From contig CADCCQ010000052.1 in NCBI GenBank assembly GCA_902799955.1, positions 1-38,690 of the forward strand: 38,690 nucleotides of DNA, written 5' to 3'. The notes beneath the pieces are model-generated. The model saw only the letters and a program-made list of their open reading frames with translations. It had not been told where the DNA came from and ran no database searches. Source of the stretch: an uncultured bacterium (GTDB lineage Bacteria > Verrucomicrobiota > Kiritimatiellia > RFP12 > UBA1067). Position numbers and translations under genes: made by a program. Positions 24,887-32,338 of this stretch are shown here, one piece after another. Within the stretch, counting starts at the first letter, position 1. Every line of letters starts with the position of its first letter.

Positions 24887-26506
24887 ATGCAGAATACGGA
24901 AACGAAATGGTGTGCGGTCTACACGCGCAAGTCGACAGACGAGGGGCTTGACTCGGCGTTCAACTCGCTCGACGCGCAGTACGACGCCTGCTCCGCCTAC
25001 GTCAAGAGCCAGGTCGGCATGGGCTGGCGGCTCGTCGAGAAGAAGTACGATGACGGAGGCTACTCGGGCGGCACGATGAACCGCCCGGCGCTGACCGAGC
25101 TCCTCAAGGACATCGAGGCCGGGCAGATCAACGTCGTGGTCGTGTACAAGATCGACCGCCTCTCCCGCTCCCTCTGCGACTTCACCGACCTCTCAAAGCT
25201 CTTTGAACGACACGGAGTCTCGTTCGTGTCGGTCACCCAGCAGATAGACACCTCCAATGCCGCCGGGCGCATGATGCTCAACATCCTCATGTCCTTCGCG
25301 CAGTTCGAGAGGGAGATGACCGCTGACCGCATCCGCGACAAGATCTACGCTTCGAGAAAGCGCGGGATGTGGACGGGCGGCCCAACGCCATACGGCTACA
25401 AGCTCGTCGACAAGCAGCTCAAGGTCGATTCCGACGCGGCGGAGGCCGTTCGGATGATGTTCCGCCGCTACGTGGCCACGGGGTCGTCGCTCCAGGTGGC
25501 GAGGGAGCTGAACGAATCGTCCTACAAACGCCCGGACGGCCAGCCGTGGCATCCCCGCATGGTTCTCGCCGTTCTCAAGTGCCGCGTCTACACGGGCAAG
25601 CTGGAGGTCAAGCGCACGGGCGAGGTGTTCGACGGCATTCACGAGGCCATCATCGACGACGCGCTCTTCCAGACCGTGCAGAAGGCCCTCGCGGCGAATG
25701 TCAGGACGGACGGCAAATCGAAGCGTCACGCCATGCTTGCGCCTCTCAAGGGAATCCTCCGTTGCGGCACCTGCGGCGGCGCTATGACACCCGTTTTCTC
25801 GAACTACTCGAAGGGAGGTGGCAGGCGGCGGTATGTGTACTACAGGTGCACGAGGGACGCGAAGAAGGCGTCCGGCGACTGCCCTATCAAGAATATATCT
25901 GCTGATACGGTGGAGAGGTTCGTCTACGAGCAGCTGGGAAAGGTTCTGCGTCGCGACGACGTGGTTGGGCTTGTGACCGGCGGAGACGCCGTGAAGCGGG
26001 CAGACTTCATGGAAGCGACGAAGGACATGGATGACTTCTGGGCGCGAATGAATCCGGGGGAGCGCGAACGCCTCCTGCGGCTTCTCGTCCGCGACGTGCG
26101 CATCTGGCCGGATAAGGTGGTGATTGTCCTCGCGCTTGACGGAGACGACAGCCGCATCGAAATTCCATGCCGCCTCCAGACGAACCTTGGACGCCAGCAC
26201 TTCGTGGTAGACGAGCCGGAGCCGACGCCAGACACGCCTGCGCTGGCGGTTCCGAAGGCCCTGCGGCAGGCTCGCAGATGGCTGGAGCTTCTCGCCTCCG
26301 GCACGTACCGGGACAAGAAGCAGCTCGCCGACGCGCTCGGCTTCAACGGCTCCTACTTCGGGAAAATGCTCCGCTTCCCGTTCCTCTCGCCCGTCATCGT
26401 CGAGAAGATCCGCAACGGTGAGCTGCCCGAGGTGTCGGTGACGAAGCTCATGACACTTACAAGCCCCCTCTGGGAGAAACAGCACAAGGAACTCGGCATC
26501 GAGTGA
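24887..26506 (+). CDS. large serine recombinase (integrase)
   Basis: The 539-residue protein has an N-terminal resolvase domain with YTRKSTDEG (nucleophile Ser16), YKIDRLSRS and FAQFEREMTADRIRD. The recombinase domain follows (TPYGYK, YVATGSSLQVARELN). A zinc ribbon has CGTCGG, then CTRDAK and CP (about residues 297-330). The C-terminus lacks a long coiled-coil and instead ends in a helical region. It catalyses attP x attB integration through a 5'-phosphoserine bond. The ATG follows the DUF2924 stop directly. The location near tRNA-Pro(TGG) and the repeats at 23930-24201 suggests these are near its crossover or binding sites. Confidence 0.95.
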   Translation: MQNTETKWCAVYTRKSTDEGLDSAFNSLDAQYDACSAYVKSQVGMGWRLVEKKYDDGGYSGGTMNRPALTELLKDIEAGQINVVVVYKIDRLSRSLCDFTDLSKLFERHGVSFVSVTQQIDTSNAAGRMMLNILMSFAQFEREMTADRIRDKIYASRKRGMWTGGPTPYGYKLVDKQLKVDSDAAEAVRMMFRRYVATGSSLQVARELNESSYKRPDGQPWHPRMVLAVLKCRVYTGKLEVKRTGEVFDGIHEAIIDDALFQTVQKALAANVRTDGKSKRHAMLAPLKGILRCGTCGGAMTPVFSNYSKGGGRRRYVYYRCTRDAKKASGDCPIKNISADTVERFVYEQLGKVLRRDDVVGLVTGGDAVKRADFMEATKDMDDFWARMNPGERERLLRLLVRDVRIWPDKVVIVLALDGDDSRIEIPCRLQTNLGRQHFVVDEPEPTPDTPALAVPKALRQARRWLELLASGTYRDKKQLADALGFNGSYFGKMLRFPFLSPVIVEKIRNGELPEVSVTKLMTLTSPLWEKQHKELGIE

Positions 26507-26530
26507 GGATCGGCAAAACGCAGAATTAAT

Positions 26531-26563
26531 AAGGCCGTCGGGAGAGATCCCGGCGGCCTTTTT
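26531..26563 (+). terminator. intrinsic terminator after the serine recombinase
   Basis: A 10-bp stem GGCCGTCGGG (26533-26542) and CCCGGCGGCC (26549-26558), with one G-T pair and a 6-nt loop, is followed by five Ts. It separates the recombinase from the convergent minus-strand operon and could act on both strands. Confidence 0.85.
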
Positions 26564-26583
26564 GTGTTCATGGTCGGCGTGTG

Positions 26584-27714
26584 CTATATGGCTATGCGCT
26601 CATATACCGAATCTCCCGGTGTTACGATGACCGCCTCGCTCCTTCCGTCTGCTCCTACTGCAAACTTGACTTCGGGAAGGTTGACAGGGAACCCATCATT
26701 TTCTTCTGCCAGCTTCCGCGCTTTGAGGAGCTGGTCCATTGCGAACAGCGATGCCTTCTTCCGCTGTGCATCCGTGTATTTCGGATTGGCTGCTGCTTTG
26801 AGGAGCGCAGCAATCACAGGCTCGCGCTTGTCGTACACGTCGGACTTTGCATCGAACGTGCAGAACGCATCAATGTCGCGAGAGAAGGTCTTTTCGCCGA
26901 CCTCGATTTCTGGATGCACTTCGGAGAAGAACCTTGCTGCTGCCGTCGATGTCAACCTCCGTTCGTGGGTCTTCTTGTCCTTACGGAAGTCCCGTGGGTT
27001 GTATGGATTGTCGAGGATATTCGCCAAGACCTCGAGCCACTCGTTGCGCCTGTCCGCAACGCGCCGTCTTTTCCCGAAGCGTGGCTCTTTCTCCTTCGGC
27101 TTCAGCTCCTCGACCGCGTCCCCCAGACGGATGGTTCCATCCTTCATGTAGAACAGCTCCGTAAACTGCATGGCCTTGCACGTGTCGTTCTGCCATCCCT
27201 TCGGAATCGACGAGTAGTCGCACACGATGAGAATCACGTTTTCGTTATGCTCGTTGAACAACCCCTCCACGGGCGACACGCAGAAATACACCTTCCTGCC
27301 ATAGAGCTTGCCGAGACGGTAGTTCCCGCCGCCACATGGATGGACATACTTGCATTTCAGAGACTTCCTGACGAATTCCGCAACGCCGTCCGGCGAAACC
27401 ACATAGGGGTACTGGGCATACAGCTCTTCAGGCATCTGCTTGCCACATTTGCCGCATACATAGGCTGTGTCCGGCCCCCACGGGTCACAGTCGCGCATAT
27501 CGACCAAGCCTCCGCACAATGGGCAATCATTATCGAGGCCAGCAGCCACGACCATTCCATTCTTGAACGCGGCTGTGTCTTCTACCTTGTTGGTCCAACC
27601 TTCGTCAACTATGTAGTGCATCCTGTCATTCTTGAAGGCATCAACGAGAATCTCGTTGATTGCCTCGAGCCTTTCTATGAACTTGGCTCTGTCGATCTTG
27701 ATCGTCTTGTTCAT
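26584..27714 (-). CDS. hypothetical protein with zinc-ribbon motifs
   Basis: I do not recognise this 376-residue protein. An N-terminal part (residues 60-95) has CPLCGG and CGKCGK, a plausible four-Cys zinc ribbon, and a nearby KCKYVHPCGGG adds more cysteines. The centre (VILIVCDYSSIPKGW) resembles a beta strand-loop. A basic stretch (KPKEKEPRFGKRRRVADRR, near 210) precedes a helical C-terminus with FFSEVHPEIEVGEKTFSRDIDAF. It could be a DNA-binding or regulatory protein of the element. It is the last gene of a three-gene minus-strand operon, with its ATG overlapping the stop of the 41-residue gene (ATGA). AAGGAGAAG precedes the ATG. Confidence 0.75.
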   Translation of the reverse strand: MNKTIKIDRAKFIERLEAINEILVDAFKNDRMHYIVDEGWTNKVEDTAAFKNGMVVAAGLDNDCPLCGGLVDMRDCDPWGPDTAYVCGKCGKQMPEELYAQYPYVVSPDGVAEFVRKSLKCKYVHPCGGGNYRLGKLYGRKVYFCVSPVEGLFNEHNENVILIVCDYSSIPKGWQNDTCKAMQFTELFYMKDGTIRLGDAVEELKPKEKEPRFGKRRRVADRRNEWLEVLANILDNPYNPRDFRKDKKTHERRLTSTAAARFFSEVHPEIEVGEKTFSRDIDAFCTFDAKSDVYDKREPVIAALLKAAANPKYTDAQRKKASLFAMDQLLKARKLAEENDGFPVNLPEVKFAVGADGRSEAVIVTPGDSVYERIAI

Positions 27715-27836
27715 GTTTCTTCTTCTCCTTCTGCGGGAACCTCCCGCAAAATAGCGATCCGGCGGAGGGCCGATCCCCGTCGGATTGTCCGGTCATGCCG
27801 GTTTTGCGCGATATTTGCGACTTTCAGGTGCTCCAT
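27711..27836 (-). CDS. 41-residue hypothetical basic protein
   Basis: This small frame begins MEHLKVANIAQNRHDRTIRR and ends EGEEET. It is supported by GGAAAGGA about 6 nt before its ATG, by an 18-bp gap after the 207-residue gene and by a 4-bp ATGA overlap with the 376-residue gene. The first three quarters are Arg-rich and the last eight residues acidic. It may be a small regulator or just a coupling ORF. Confidence 0.5.
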   Translation of the reverse strand: MEHLKVANIAQNRHDRTIRRGSALRRIAILREVPAEGEEET

Positions 27837-27854
27837 CGGCTGTCCTTTCCCCGC

Positions 27855-28478
27855 TTACTGCGCAGTTCCCTCCTGGAGCTCATCCGGCGTCTGCTCCTCT
27901 GGGGGCATTGGCGGAGGCGGGGGCGGTATCGCGTCAGACGGCGCTGAAACGGGCACAGGCGCGTCCGCCGCCTCGGGGGCGGGCGATGTAGGGGCTTCGC
28001 CGCCGGAGGGCGTGGAGGCTGTTTCTGGCGCGGCTGGCGAGGCTTCCTGCCTTTCCTCGGCCGTTTCGGTCGGATCGCTCTCCTCCTTGTCTCCCTTGGG
28101 CAATATGCGACGCTCGAACTTGTACAGCGTCCGGCCCTTGTACTTTTCATCGAGTTCGGTAATGTCGTAAATTATCCGCTGGCTCTTGTAGTCCACGCCA
28201 GCCTGCTGGAGATAGTTCTTGAACGACACGTAAAAGTATGCACCGCACTTCTTCAGCGCGAACGCCTCCGGGTCGCCTTTTTCGCTGATGACCGCTCCAA
28301 GGTCTCCATTTCCGGCCGCGAGGATGATGATGCTCTTGTCTTCCGTGAGCTTCATGTCGTTCACGGCGTCCATAGCGAACGTCAGACGGCCGCTGTTCTG
28401 GACGGTCGCCTTGACAGACTTCTGGAGCCGCTGTGCATCGAGCGGCGTAAGCTGTGACAGAAAACTTTTTGTTGCCAT
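27855..28478 (-). CDS. hypothetical protein with Pro/Glu/Ala-rich tail
   Basis: I do not recognise this 207-residue protein. Residues 1-130 look folded (FLSQLTPLDAQRLQKSVKAT, IIILAAGNGDLGAVISEK, YFYVSFKNYLQQAGVDYKS, LYKFERRILPKG). Residues 133-207 are a disordered Pro/Glu/Ala/Ser-rich tail containing seven consecutive prolines. GAGAGGA is 8 nt before the ATG. It is the first gene of the minus-strand operon, read from the promoter at 28541-28549 and divergent from the replication module. A regulatory or accessory role in lysogeny would fit this place but is not shown. Confidence 0.75.
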   Translation of the reverse strand: MATKSFLSQLTPLDAQRLQKSVKATVQNSGRLTFAMDAVNDMKLTEDKSIIILAAGNGDLGAVISEKGDPEAFALKKCGAYFYVSFKNYLQQAGVDYKSQRIIYDITELDEKYKGRTLYKFERRILPKGDKEESDPTETAEERQEASPAAPETASTPSGGEAPTSPAPEAADAPVPVSAPSDAIPPPPPPMPPEEQTPDELQEGTAQ

Positions 28479-28540
28479 AATCGGATTCCTCTCGTTGGTA
28501 TGAAATGCGTCTTGGGCCTGGTGTCCCTTTGACGGCGCAT

Positions 28541-28549
28541 ATTATATCA
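28541..28549 (-). promoter_or_regulatory. extended -10 promoter of the minus-strand operon
   Basis: On the minus strand TGA plus TATAAT is followed by ATGCGCC, giving a leader of about 55 nt before ATG 28478. The form resembles the host promoters. Confidence 0.7.
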
Positions 28550-28780
28550 AATCCCCGTTCACAGCACAAGGGGGTAAGCGAAAGATTTTATTAAAAGTAT
28601 CGCAACGCCGTTTGTTAGGTTTGTATCTCGCTCGTAAAAACCGTATCAACTGCTTAAATACTACCCTGTGAACCCATCTTGTATGCCTTGTCTGACCTCT
28701 TTTGGACTCCAGAGACATAAAAACACCCCTAAATGTCCTTGTCTGCGATGTCAGAATCGGTAAAAGTGCGTAAAAAAAGG

Positions 28781-28818
28781 ATAAAATGACCCCTATTATA
28801 TAGGGGTCATTTTATTCT
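28781..28818. terminator. perfect 16-bp inverted repeat, bidirectional terminator or operator
   Basis: ATAAAATGACCCCTAT (28781-28796) and its exact reverse complement (28800-28815) enclose a 3-nt loop. AAAA on one side and TTTTATT on the other give a bidirectional intrinsic terminator shape. It lies between two divergent transcription units (28478 leftward, 28930 rightward), where a terminator is not expected. It may end an unseen RNA in 28560-28780, act as an attenuator for the replication module or be an operator. The rest of 28560-28929 has CCTTGTCTG twice, near 28686 and 28738, and no convincing gene. Confidence 0.65.
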
Positions 28819-28838
28819 TCCAAAAAAAACTACATTTT

Positions 28839-28855
28839 GGACATCGAAAATGTCC
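28839..28855. promoter_or_regulatory. GGACAT inverted repeat, candidate operator
   Basis: GGACAT (28839-28844) and ATGTCC (28850-28855) around CGAAA form a 6-bp dyad 75 bp before the first replication-module gene. Related TGTCC and ATGTC strings lie at about 28734-28752 and 28859-28863. A repressor site is plausible for a prophage switch region. Confidence 0.45.
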
Positions 28856-28929
28856 AGAGTGTCCGGTGAGCTTGCGCCCTTTTTGCCCCCCAGCGTGGTG
28901 CTTCGGGGCGAAACAAGGAAAACGCAAGC

Positions 28930-29529
28930 ATGAAGAAAAAACATCGGTTCACTCGCCCCGATAACCCGTTCACGGCAGAGGTCATGGACGACATCGAGGC
29001 CAAGGTCAACGTCGCGATGGCCAAGTTCAAGGTCCTCGCCAACGAGGAAAAGAAGCAATCGCGCCGCCATGAGGTCACAAGCCGTCTAAAGGCTGCGGTC
29101 ATGAAAGCACACAGGAAGTTCAAGCCGAACGACCGCTGCTCCTTTCCGAGTTTCGCAGACGTGTTCATCTCCCGCGAGCTGTGTCACTGCCTGCGGCACC
29201 TCGCCTGCGTGGTTGAGAAGGAGAACGTGACCGTGTCGTGTGACTGCAAGATCGCCGGTAACGACGAGGACGCGCCGACCTTTGTCGACGGATTTGCCGA
29301 TCCCCGCGACCATTTCGCGGAGGGTCTCCTCAAGTTCGACTTCGACGTTGTGACGGAACTGCTGGAAAAACAGAATCCTCTCTACGCGAGGATATTCTCC
29401 CTTCGGCGCGAGGGATACAAACTCGCGGAGATCCACGAGATCATCGGAGTCCCGGACTGGGAGCTGTACGACATACTCTGGCCAGCCGTGAAGGATGCGG
29501 TACGTCGGATTTACGACCACGGTTGCTGA
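28930..29529 (+). CDS. hypothetical protein with sigma/HTH-like C-terminus
   Basis: The 199-residue protein has a basic N-terminal helical part (about 1-65). A middle part has CHCLRHLACVV and SCDCKIAG (cysteine-rich), followed by an acidic loop. The C-terminus, YARIFSLRREGYKLAEIHEIIGV then ELYDILWPAVKDAVRRI, resembles a sigma-70 region 4 or phage helix-turn-helix. AAGGAAAA is about 8 nt before the ATG. It is the first gene of the rightward module, so a transcription or replication-initiation role is plausible. The call rests on a local pattern only. Confidence 0.5.
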   Translation: MKKKHRFTRPDNPFTAEVMDDIEAKVNVAMAKFKVLANEEKKQSRRHEVTSRLKAAVMKAHRKFKPNDRCSFPSFADVFISRELCHCLRHLACVVEKENVTVSCDCKIAGNDEDAPTFVDGFADPRDHFAEGLLKFDFDVVTELLEKQNPLYARIFSLRREGYKLAEIHEIIGVPDWELYDILWPAVKDAVRRIYDHGC

Positions 29530-29627
29530 AAAGTTTACGGAACTTTCTGCAGCTGCGGCAATAACCATCCACCGTGGGCGGGCGAGAACGGTTCTCCCCG
29601 CCTGCGGAACCCAAAAGGAAACTGAAC

Positions 29628-30434
29628 ATGAAAGAACCATACTTCATAGACGTTCCGGCGAAGCAGTACCACGCCGACGCAGCGTCGGGACGATATCTCT
29701 CGTCCCACAACCTCGCCCAGTTCAGGGCGTGTCCGCTAACGTACTCACTCATGATGACCGGCAAGCTGAAGCGGCCCGAGTCGCCCGCGCTGGCGTTCGG
29801 CCGCGCGTGCCATGTCTACACGCTCGAGGGTCACGACGTATGGCAGAGGGACTTCCTCGTCAGCGACGGCCCGATCAACGAGCGCACAGGCCAAGCCTAC
29901 CAGCGAACCTCGCAAAAGTGGCAGGAGTTCATGGCGAAGCAGAGCAAGGAGGTCGTGAGCTGCAAAGAGTTCGAGATGATCGAGCAGATGGCCCAATCGG
30001 TGTGGAACCATCCTGACGCGAAGCAGCTACTTGAACACGGCGAGGCGGAATGCACAATCCGCGTCGAGGACTTCTGCGGGCTTCCCGTGCAGGTTCGCCT
30101 CGACTGGTTCAACGGCGATTTCGGGATTGTAGATCTGAAGACGACCAGTGATCTTCCCGGCTTTGAGTCCGAAGCCCGGAAGTTCGGCTACGGATTCCAG
30201 CTCGCACTGTATCGCGCCGTTCTCGAAAAGGTCAGCGGACGGAAGTTTCCCGTGTACTTGATCGCGTCTGAGAAGACCGCTCCATACAGGGCGGCGACCT
30301 TCAAGTACGCTGACGAAGTCCTCGACCTTGCCGAGGCGGAGAACGAAAAGGCAATCGCCGAGCTCATCCAGTGCCGCGAGAAGAACGAGTGGTACACCCG
30401 CTTCCGCGAGACAAGGCTCATCGACCGCATCTGA
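29628..30434 (+). CDS. PD-(D/E)XK nuclease of the phage exonuclease group (DUF3799/RecE-like)
   Basis: The 268-residue protein starts at ATG 29628, with AAAAGGAA 9 nt upstream; the frame is open further upstream but without a ribosome binding site. LSSHNLAQFRACPLTY and LAFGRACHVYTLEG are typical of phage exodeoxyribonuclease VIII-like nucleases. The core has VRLDWFNGDFGIVDLKTT (D...DxK) and GYGFQLALYRAVLE (QxxxY). It resects DNA ends to give ssDNA for annealing or strand exchange. It is followed directly by a Sak4-like ATPase and a DUF669 protein, a common phage recombination trio. Confidence 0.85.
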   Translation: MKEPYFIDVPAKQYHADAASGRYLSSHNLAQFRACPLTYSLMMTGKLKRPESPALAFGRACHVYTLEGHDVWQRDFLVSDGPINERTGQAYQRTSQKWQEFMAKQSKEVVSCKEFEMIEQMAQSVWNHPDAKQLLEHGEAECTIRVEDFCGLPVQVRLDWFNGDFGIVDLKTTSDLPGFESEARKFGYGFQLALYRAVLEKVSGRKFPVYLIASEKTAPYRAATFKYADEVLDLAEAENEKAIAELIQCREKNEWYTRFRETRLIDRI

Positions 30435-30462
30435 AACTACACGAAAACGAAAGGACAATGCA

Positions 30463-31224
30463 ATGTCTCTACTCCAAAAACTAACCGTCGGCAAGACACC
30501 GTCACCTCCGAGAATACTCCTTTACGGAGACGCTGGCGTGGGCAAGAGTTCGTTTGCCGCGACCGCGCCCAAACCTGTCATTCTCGTACTCGAGGATGGC
30601 CTGGACCAGATCGACTGCGCGAAGACGCCGCACATCAAGGACTTCGCCACGTTCATCGCCTACCTCAAGGAGATACGCGACGAGGCCCACGACTTCCAGA
30701 CCGTTGTGATCGACAGCCTCTCCGCGCTCCAGAACATCGTCGCCGACGGCGTGTGCGCTGCGGCTGGCGCGAAGTTCCTCACGGCTGCATACGGCGGCTA
30801 CAACCGTGGCAACGACGCCGCGCTCGTCCAGTTCCGCAAGGACGTTTATTCCCTGCTCGACGAGATCCGCCGCAAGCGGAACATGTGCATCATACAGATC
30901 GCACATTCGCACGACGAGACGGTGAAATACACTGACGGCACGACCGACCGCCGGACCGCGCCGCGTCTCATCGCGGCGATACGCGATTGGGTGGTCGAAT
31001 GGAACGACATCGTCGCCTACGCGAAGATCCGCACGATGGAGGACGCGTCCGGCGGCAAGGTCGTGATCGGCAAGAACGGCGGCGAGCGCGAGCTCTATTG
31101 CGTAGGCGATACGCGGCTGCTCGCCAAGAACCGGTACGGCATCCCGTCCGGCCCCATGCCGTTCACGTGGGACGCACTCATCTCAGCCATCAAGTCCGGG
31201 AACGGCGCAAATGGTGGGTCGTAA
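30463..31224 (+). CDS. Sak4-like RecA-fold ATPase (phage recombination)
   Basis: The 253-residue protein starts at ATG 30463 (MSLLQKLTVGKTP), with AAAGGAC about 8 nt upstream. Walker A is GDAGVGKSS, Walker B is in FQTVVIDSLSAL, and IIQIAHSHDETVKYTDG gives the sensor strand. The size and order match phage AAA_24/Sak4 single-strand annealing ATPases. It should work with the upstream nuclease and the downstream DUF669 (ssDNA-binding-like) protein. The end overlaps the next small gene by 14 bp. Confidence 0.85.
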   Translation: MSLLQKLTVGKTPSPPRILLYGDAGVGKSSFAATAPKPVILVLEDGLDQIDCAKTPHIKDFATFIAYLKEIRDEAHDFQTVVIDSLSALQNIVADGVCAAAGAKFLTAAYGGYNRGNDAALVQFRKDVYSLLDEIRRKRNMCIIQIAHSHDETVKYTDGTTDRRTAPRLIAAIRDWVVEWNDIVAYAKIRTMEDASGGKVVIGKNGGERELYCVGDTRLLAKNRYGIPSGPMPFTWDALISAIKSGNGANGGS

Positions 31225-31423
31225 GTTCACAGTAGCTTTCCCGATGCTGTGTGATCGCTGCGGGCGGATCATGCGGCCGGGGGAGACCGCCGTGCAGCGC
31301 ACCTATCCGAGGCAGACGTTTGTCACGCACATCGTCTGCCCAGGAAGGACGTGGAAGCGCGGAAGGTCGAACCCGACGGGCGTACAACAGCCCCGATCAA
31401 CAAAACAACAAGAAAAGGAATAA
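31211..31423 (+). CDS. 70-residue zinc-finger-like protein
   Basis: The protein begins MVGRKFTVAFPMLCDRCGRI and has CDRC plus a later HIVC, a plausible Cys3His zinc site. The C-terminus is basic and Gln/Pro-rich. The ATG overlaps the end of the ATPase gene by 14 bp and its stop is 4 bp from the next gene, so it fits the tight module. No function is known. Confidence 0.6.
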   Translation: MVGRKFTVAFPMLCDRCGRIMRPGETAVQRTYPRQTFVTHIVCPGRTWKRGRSNPTGVQQPRSTKQQEKE

Positions 31424-31427
31424 ACTC

Positions 31428-31895
31428 ATGGAAGAGTGTTTCTTCGATGCAACTACGGTCGATCCGCTCGACAGCGGATTCGCGCCGATTCCGGAGGGCG
31501 ACTATGAGGTCGCCATCGTGAAGTCACAGAACAAGCCGACGAAGTCCGGCACTGGCTCGTACCTCGAGCTGCAGTGCCAGGTCGTGAGCGGCGAACACGC
31601 CAAGCGCGTGCTCTGGGCGAGGCTCAACCTCAAGAACCCCAGCACGGCTGCGGTAGAGATGGCGAAGCGCGAGCTCTCGTCGATCTGCCACGCCACTGGC
31701 GTTCTTCGCCCCAGGTGCAAGGAAGACCTGCACAACATCCCGATCATCGCGCATGTCGTCCAGGTGGCTGACAACAGGGGCGAGATGAAGAACGAGATCA
31801 AGGGGTGGAAGGCGAAGGACAAGCCCGCCGCGCCCGAGCAGGCGCAGCCCGCTCAGTCCAACGCCCCGACCGGCGCAGGCGAGAAGCCGTGGTGA
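31428..31895 (+). CDS. DUF669 family protein (putative ssDNA-binding)
   Basis: The 155-residue protein starts at ATG 31428, after AAAAGGAA. Its first half, GFAPIPEGDYEVAIVKSQNKPTKSG (in short: PEGDYEV...K.T..G), then YLELQCQVVSGEH and VLWARLNLKNPS, matches the DUF669 layout. This domain is thought to be an OB-type ssDNA-associated protein in phages. It has a disordered Pro/Ala/Gln tail. Its neighbours (Sak4-like ATPase, RusA) are the usual ones. Confidence 0.82.
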   Translation: MEECFFDATTVDPLDSGFAPIPEGDYEVAIVKSQNKPTKSGTGSYLELQCQVVSGEHAKRVLWARLNLKNPSTAAVEMAKRELSSICHATGVLRPRCKEDLHNIPIIAHVVQVADNRGEMKNEIKGWKAKDKPAAPEQAQPAQSNAPTGAGEKPW

Positions 31896-32275
31896 CGCGC
31901 CACGAGTTCACGCTTGGCTACCCGCCCAGCGTGAACCGCTACTACCGGCACGTAGGCCCGCGTGTGCTGATAAGCCGCGAGGGCCGACGTTACCGGATGA
32001 TGGCGGTTTCGCGCCTGGGCGGGATCAAGCCAATCGAGGGCGAACTCGCACTCACGGTCCACCTCTATCCTCCCGACCGGCGGCGGCGCGATGCGGACAA
32101 CTGCATGAAGTGCCTTCAGGACTCGCTTGTACACGCAGGCGCGATGCGGGACGACTCGCAGGTGAAGATACTCCACATCGAGATGCTCGATCCGATTCCA
32201 GGAGGCAAGGTGTACATCGTCATCGAGAAGAAAGAGGACTACAGGCGCACGCACGCGTGCGAGGCCGCACCTTGA
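31892..32275 (+). CDS. rusA: RusA-type Holliday junction resolvase
   Basis: The 127-residue protein is read from GTG 31892, which overlaps the previous stop (GTGA). TLGYPPSVNRYYRH and PDRRRRDADNCMKCLQDSLV, then AMRDDSQV, hold the conserved aspartates (D-x-D-N and DD) that bind Mg2+. RusA homodimers cut Holliday junctions. A 12-codon frame (METGSTRIFREV) with AAGGAA lies between it and the helicase, probably just a coupling leader. Confidence 0.9.
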   Translation: MTRHEFTLGYPPSVNRYYRHVGPRVLISREGRRYRMMAVSRLGGIKPIEGELALTVHLYPPDRRRRDADNCMKCLQDSLVHAGAMRDDSQVKILHIEMLDPIPGGKVYIVIEKKEDYRRTHACEAAP

Positions 32276-32338
32276 ACGGCCCGACAAGGAACAGCAATGG
32301 AAACAGGCAGCACAAGAATCTTCAGAGAGGTGTGAGCA

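Noticed and set aside
24887..26506. Transposon (IS607- or Tn4451-like) resolvase instead of a phage integrase
   Set aside because: The adjacent DUF2924 gene, the tRNA-proximal location and the downstream phage replication module favour an integrative prophage-like element, although a conjugative element is not fully excluded.
28681..28770. A 26-codon Cys-rich frame (MPCLTSFGLQRHKNTP...)
   Set aside because: There is no ribosome binding site, and the cysteine pattern arises from the CCTTGTCTG repeats; operator repeats explain it better.
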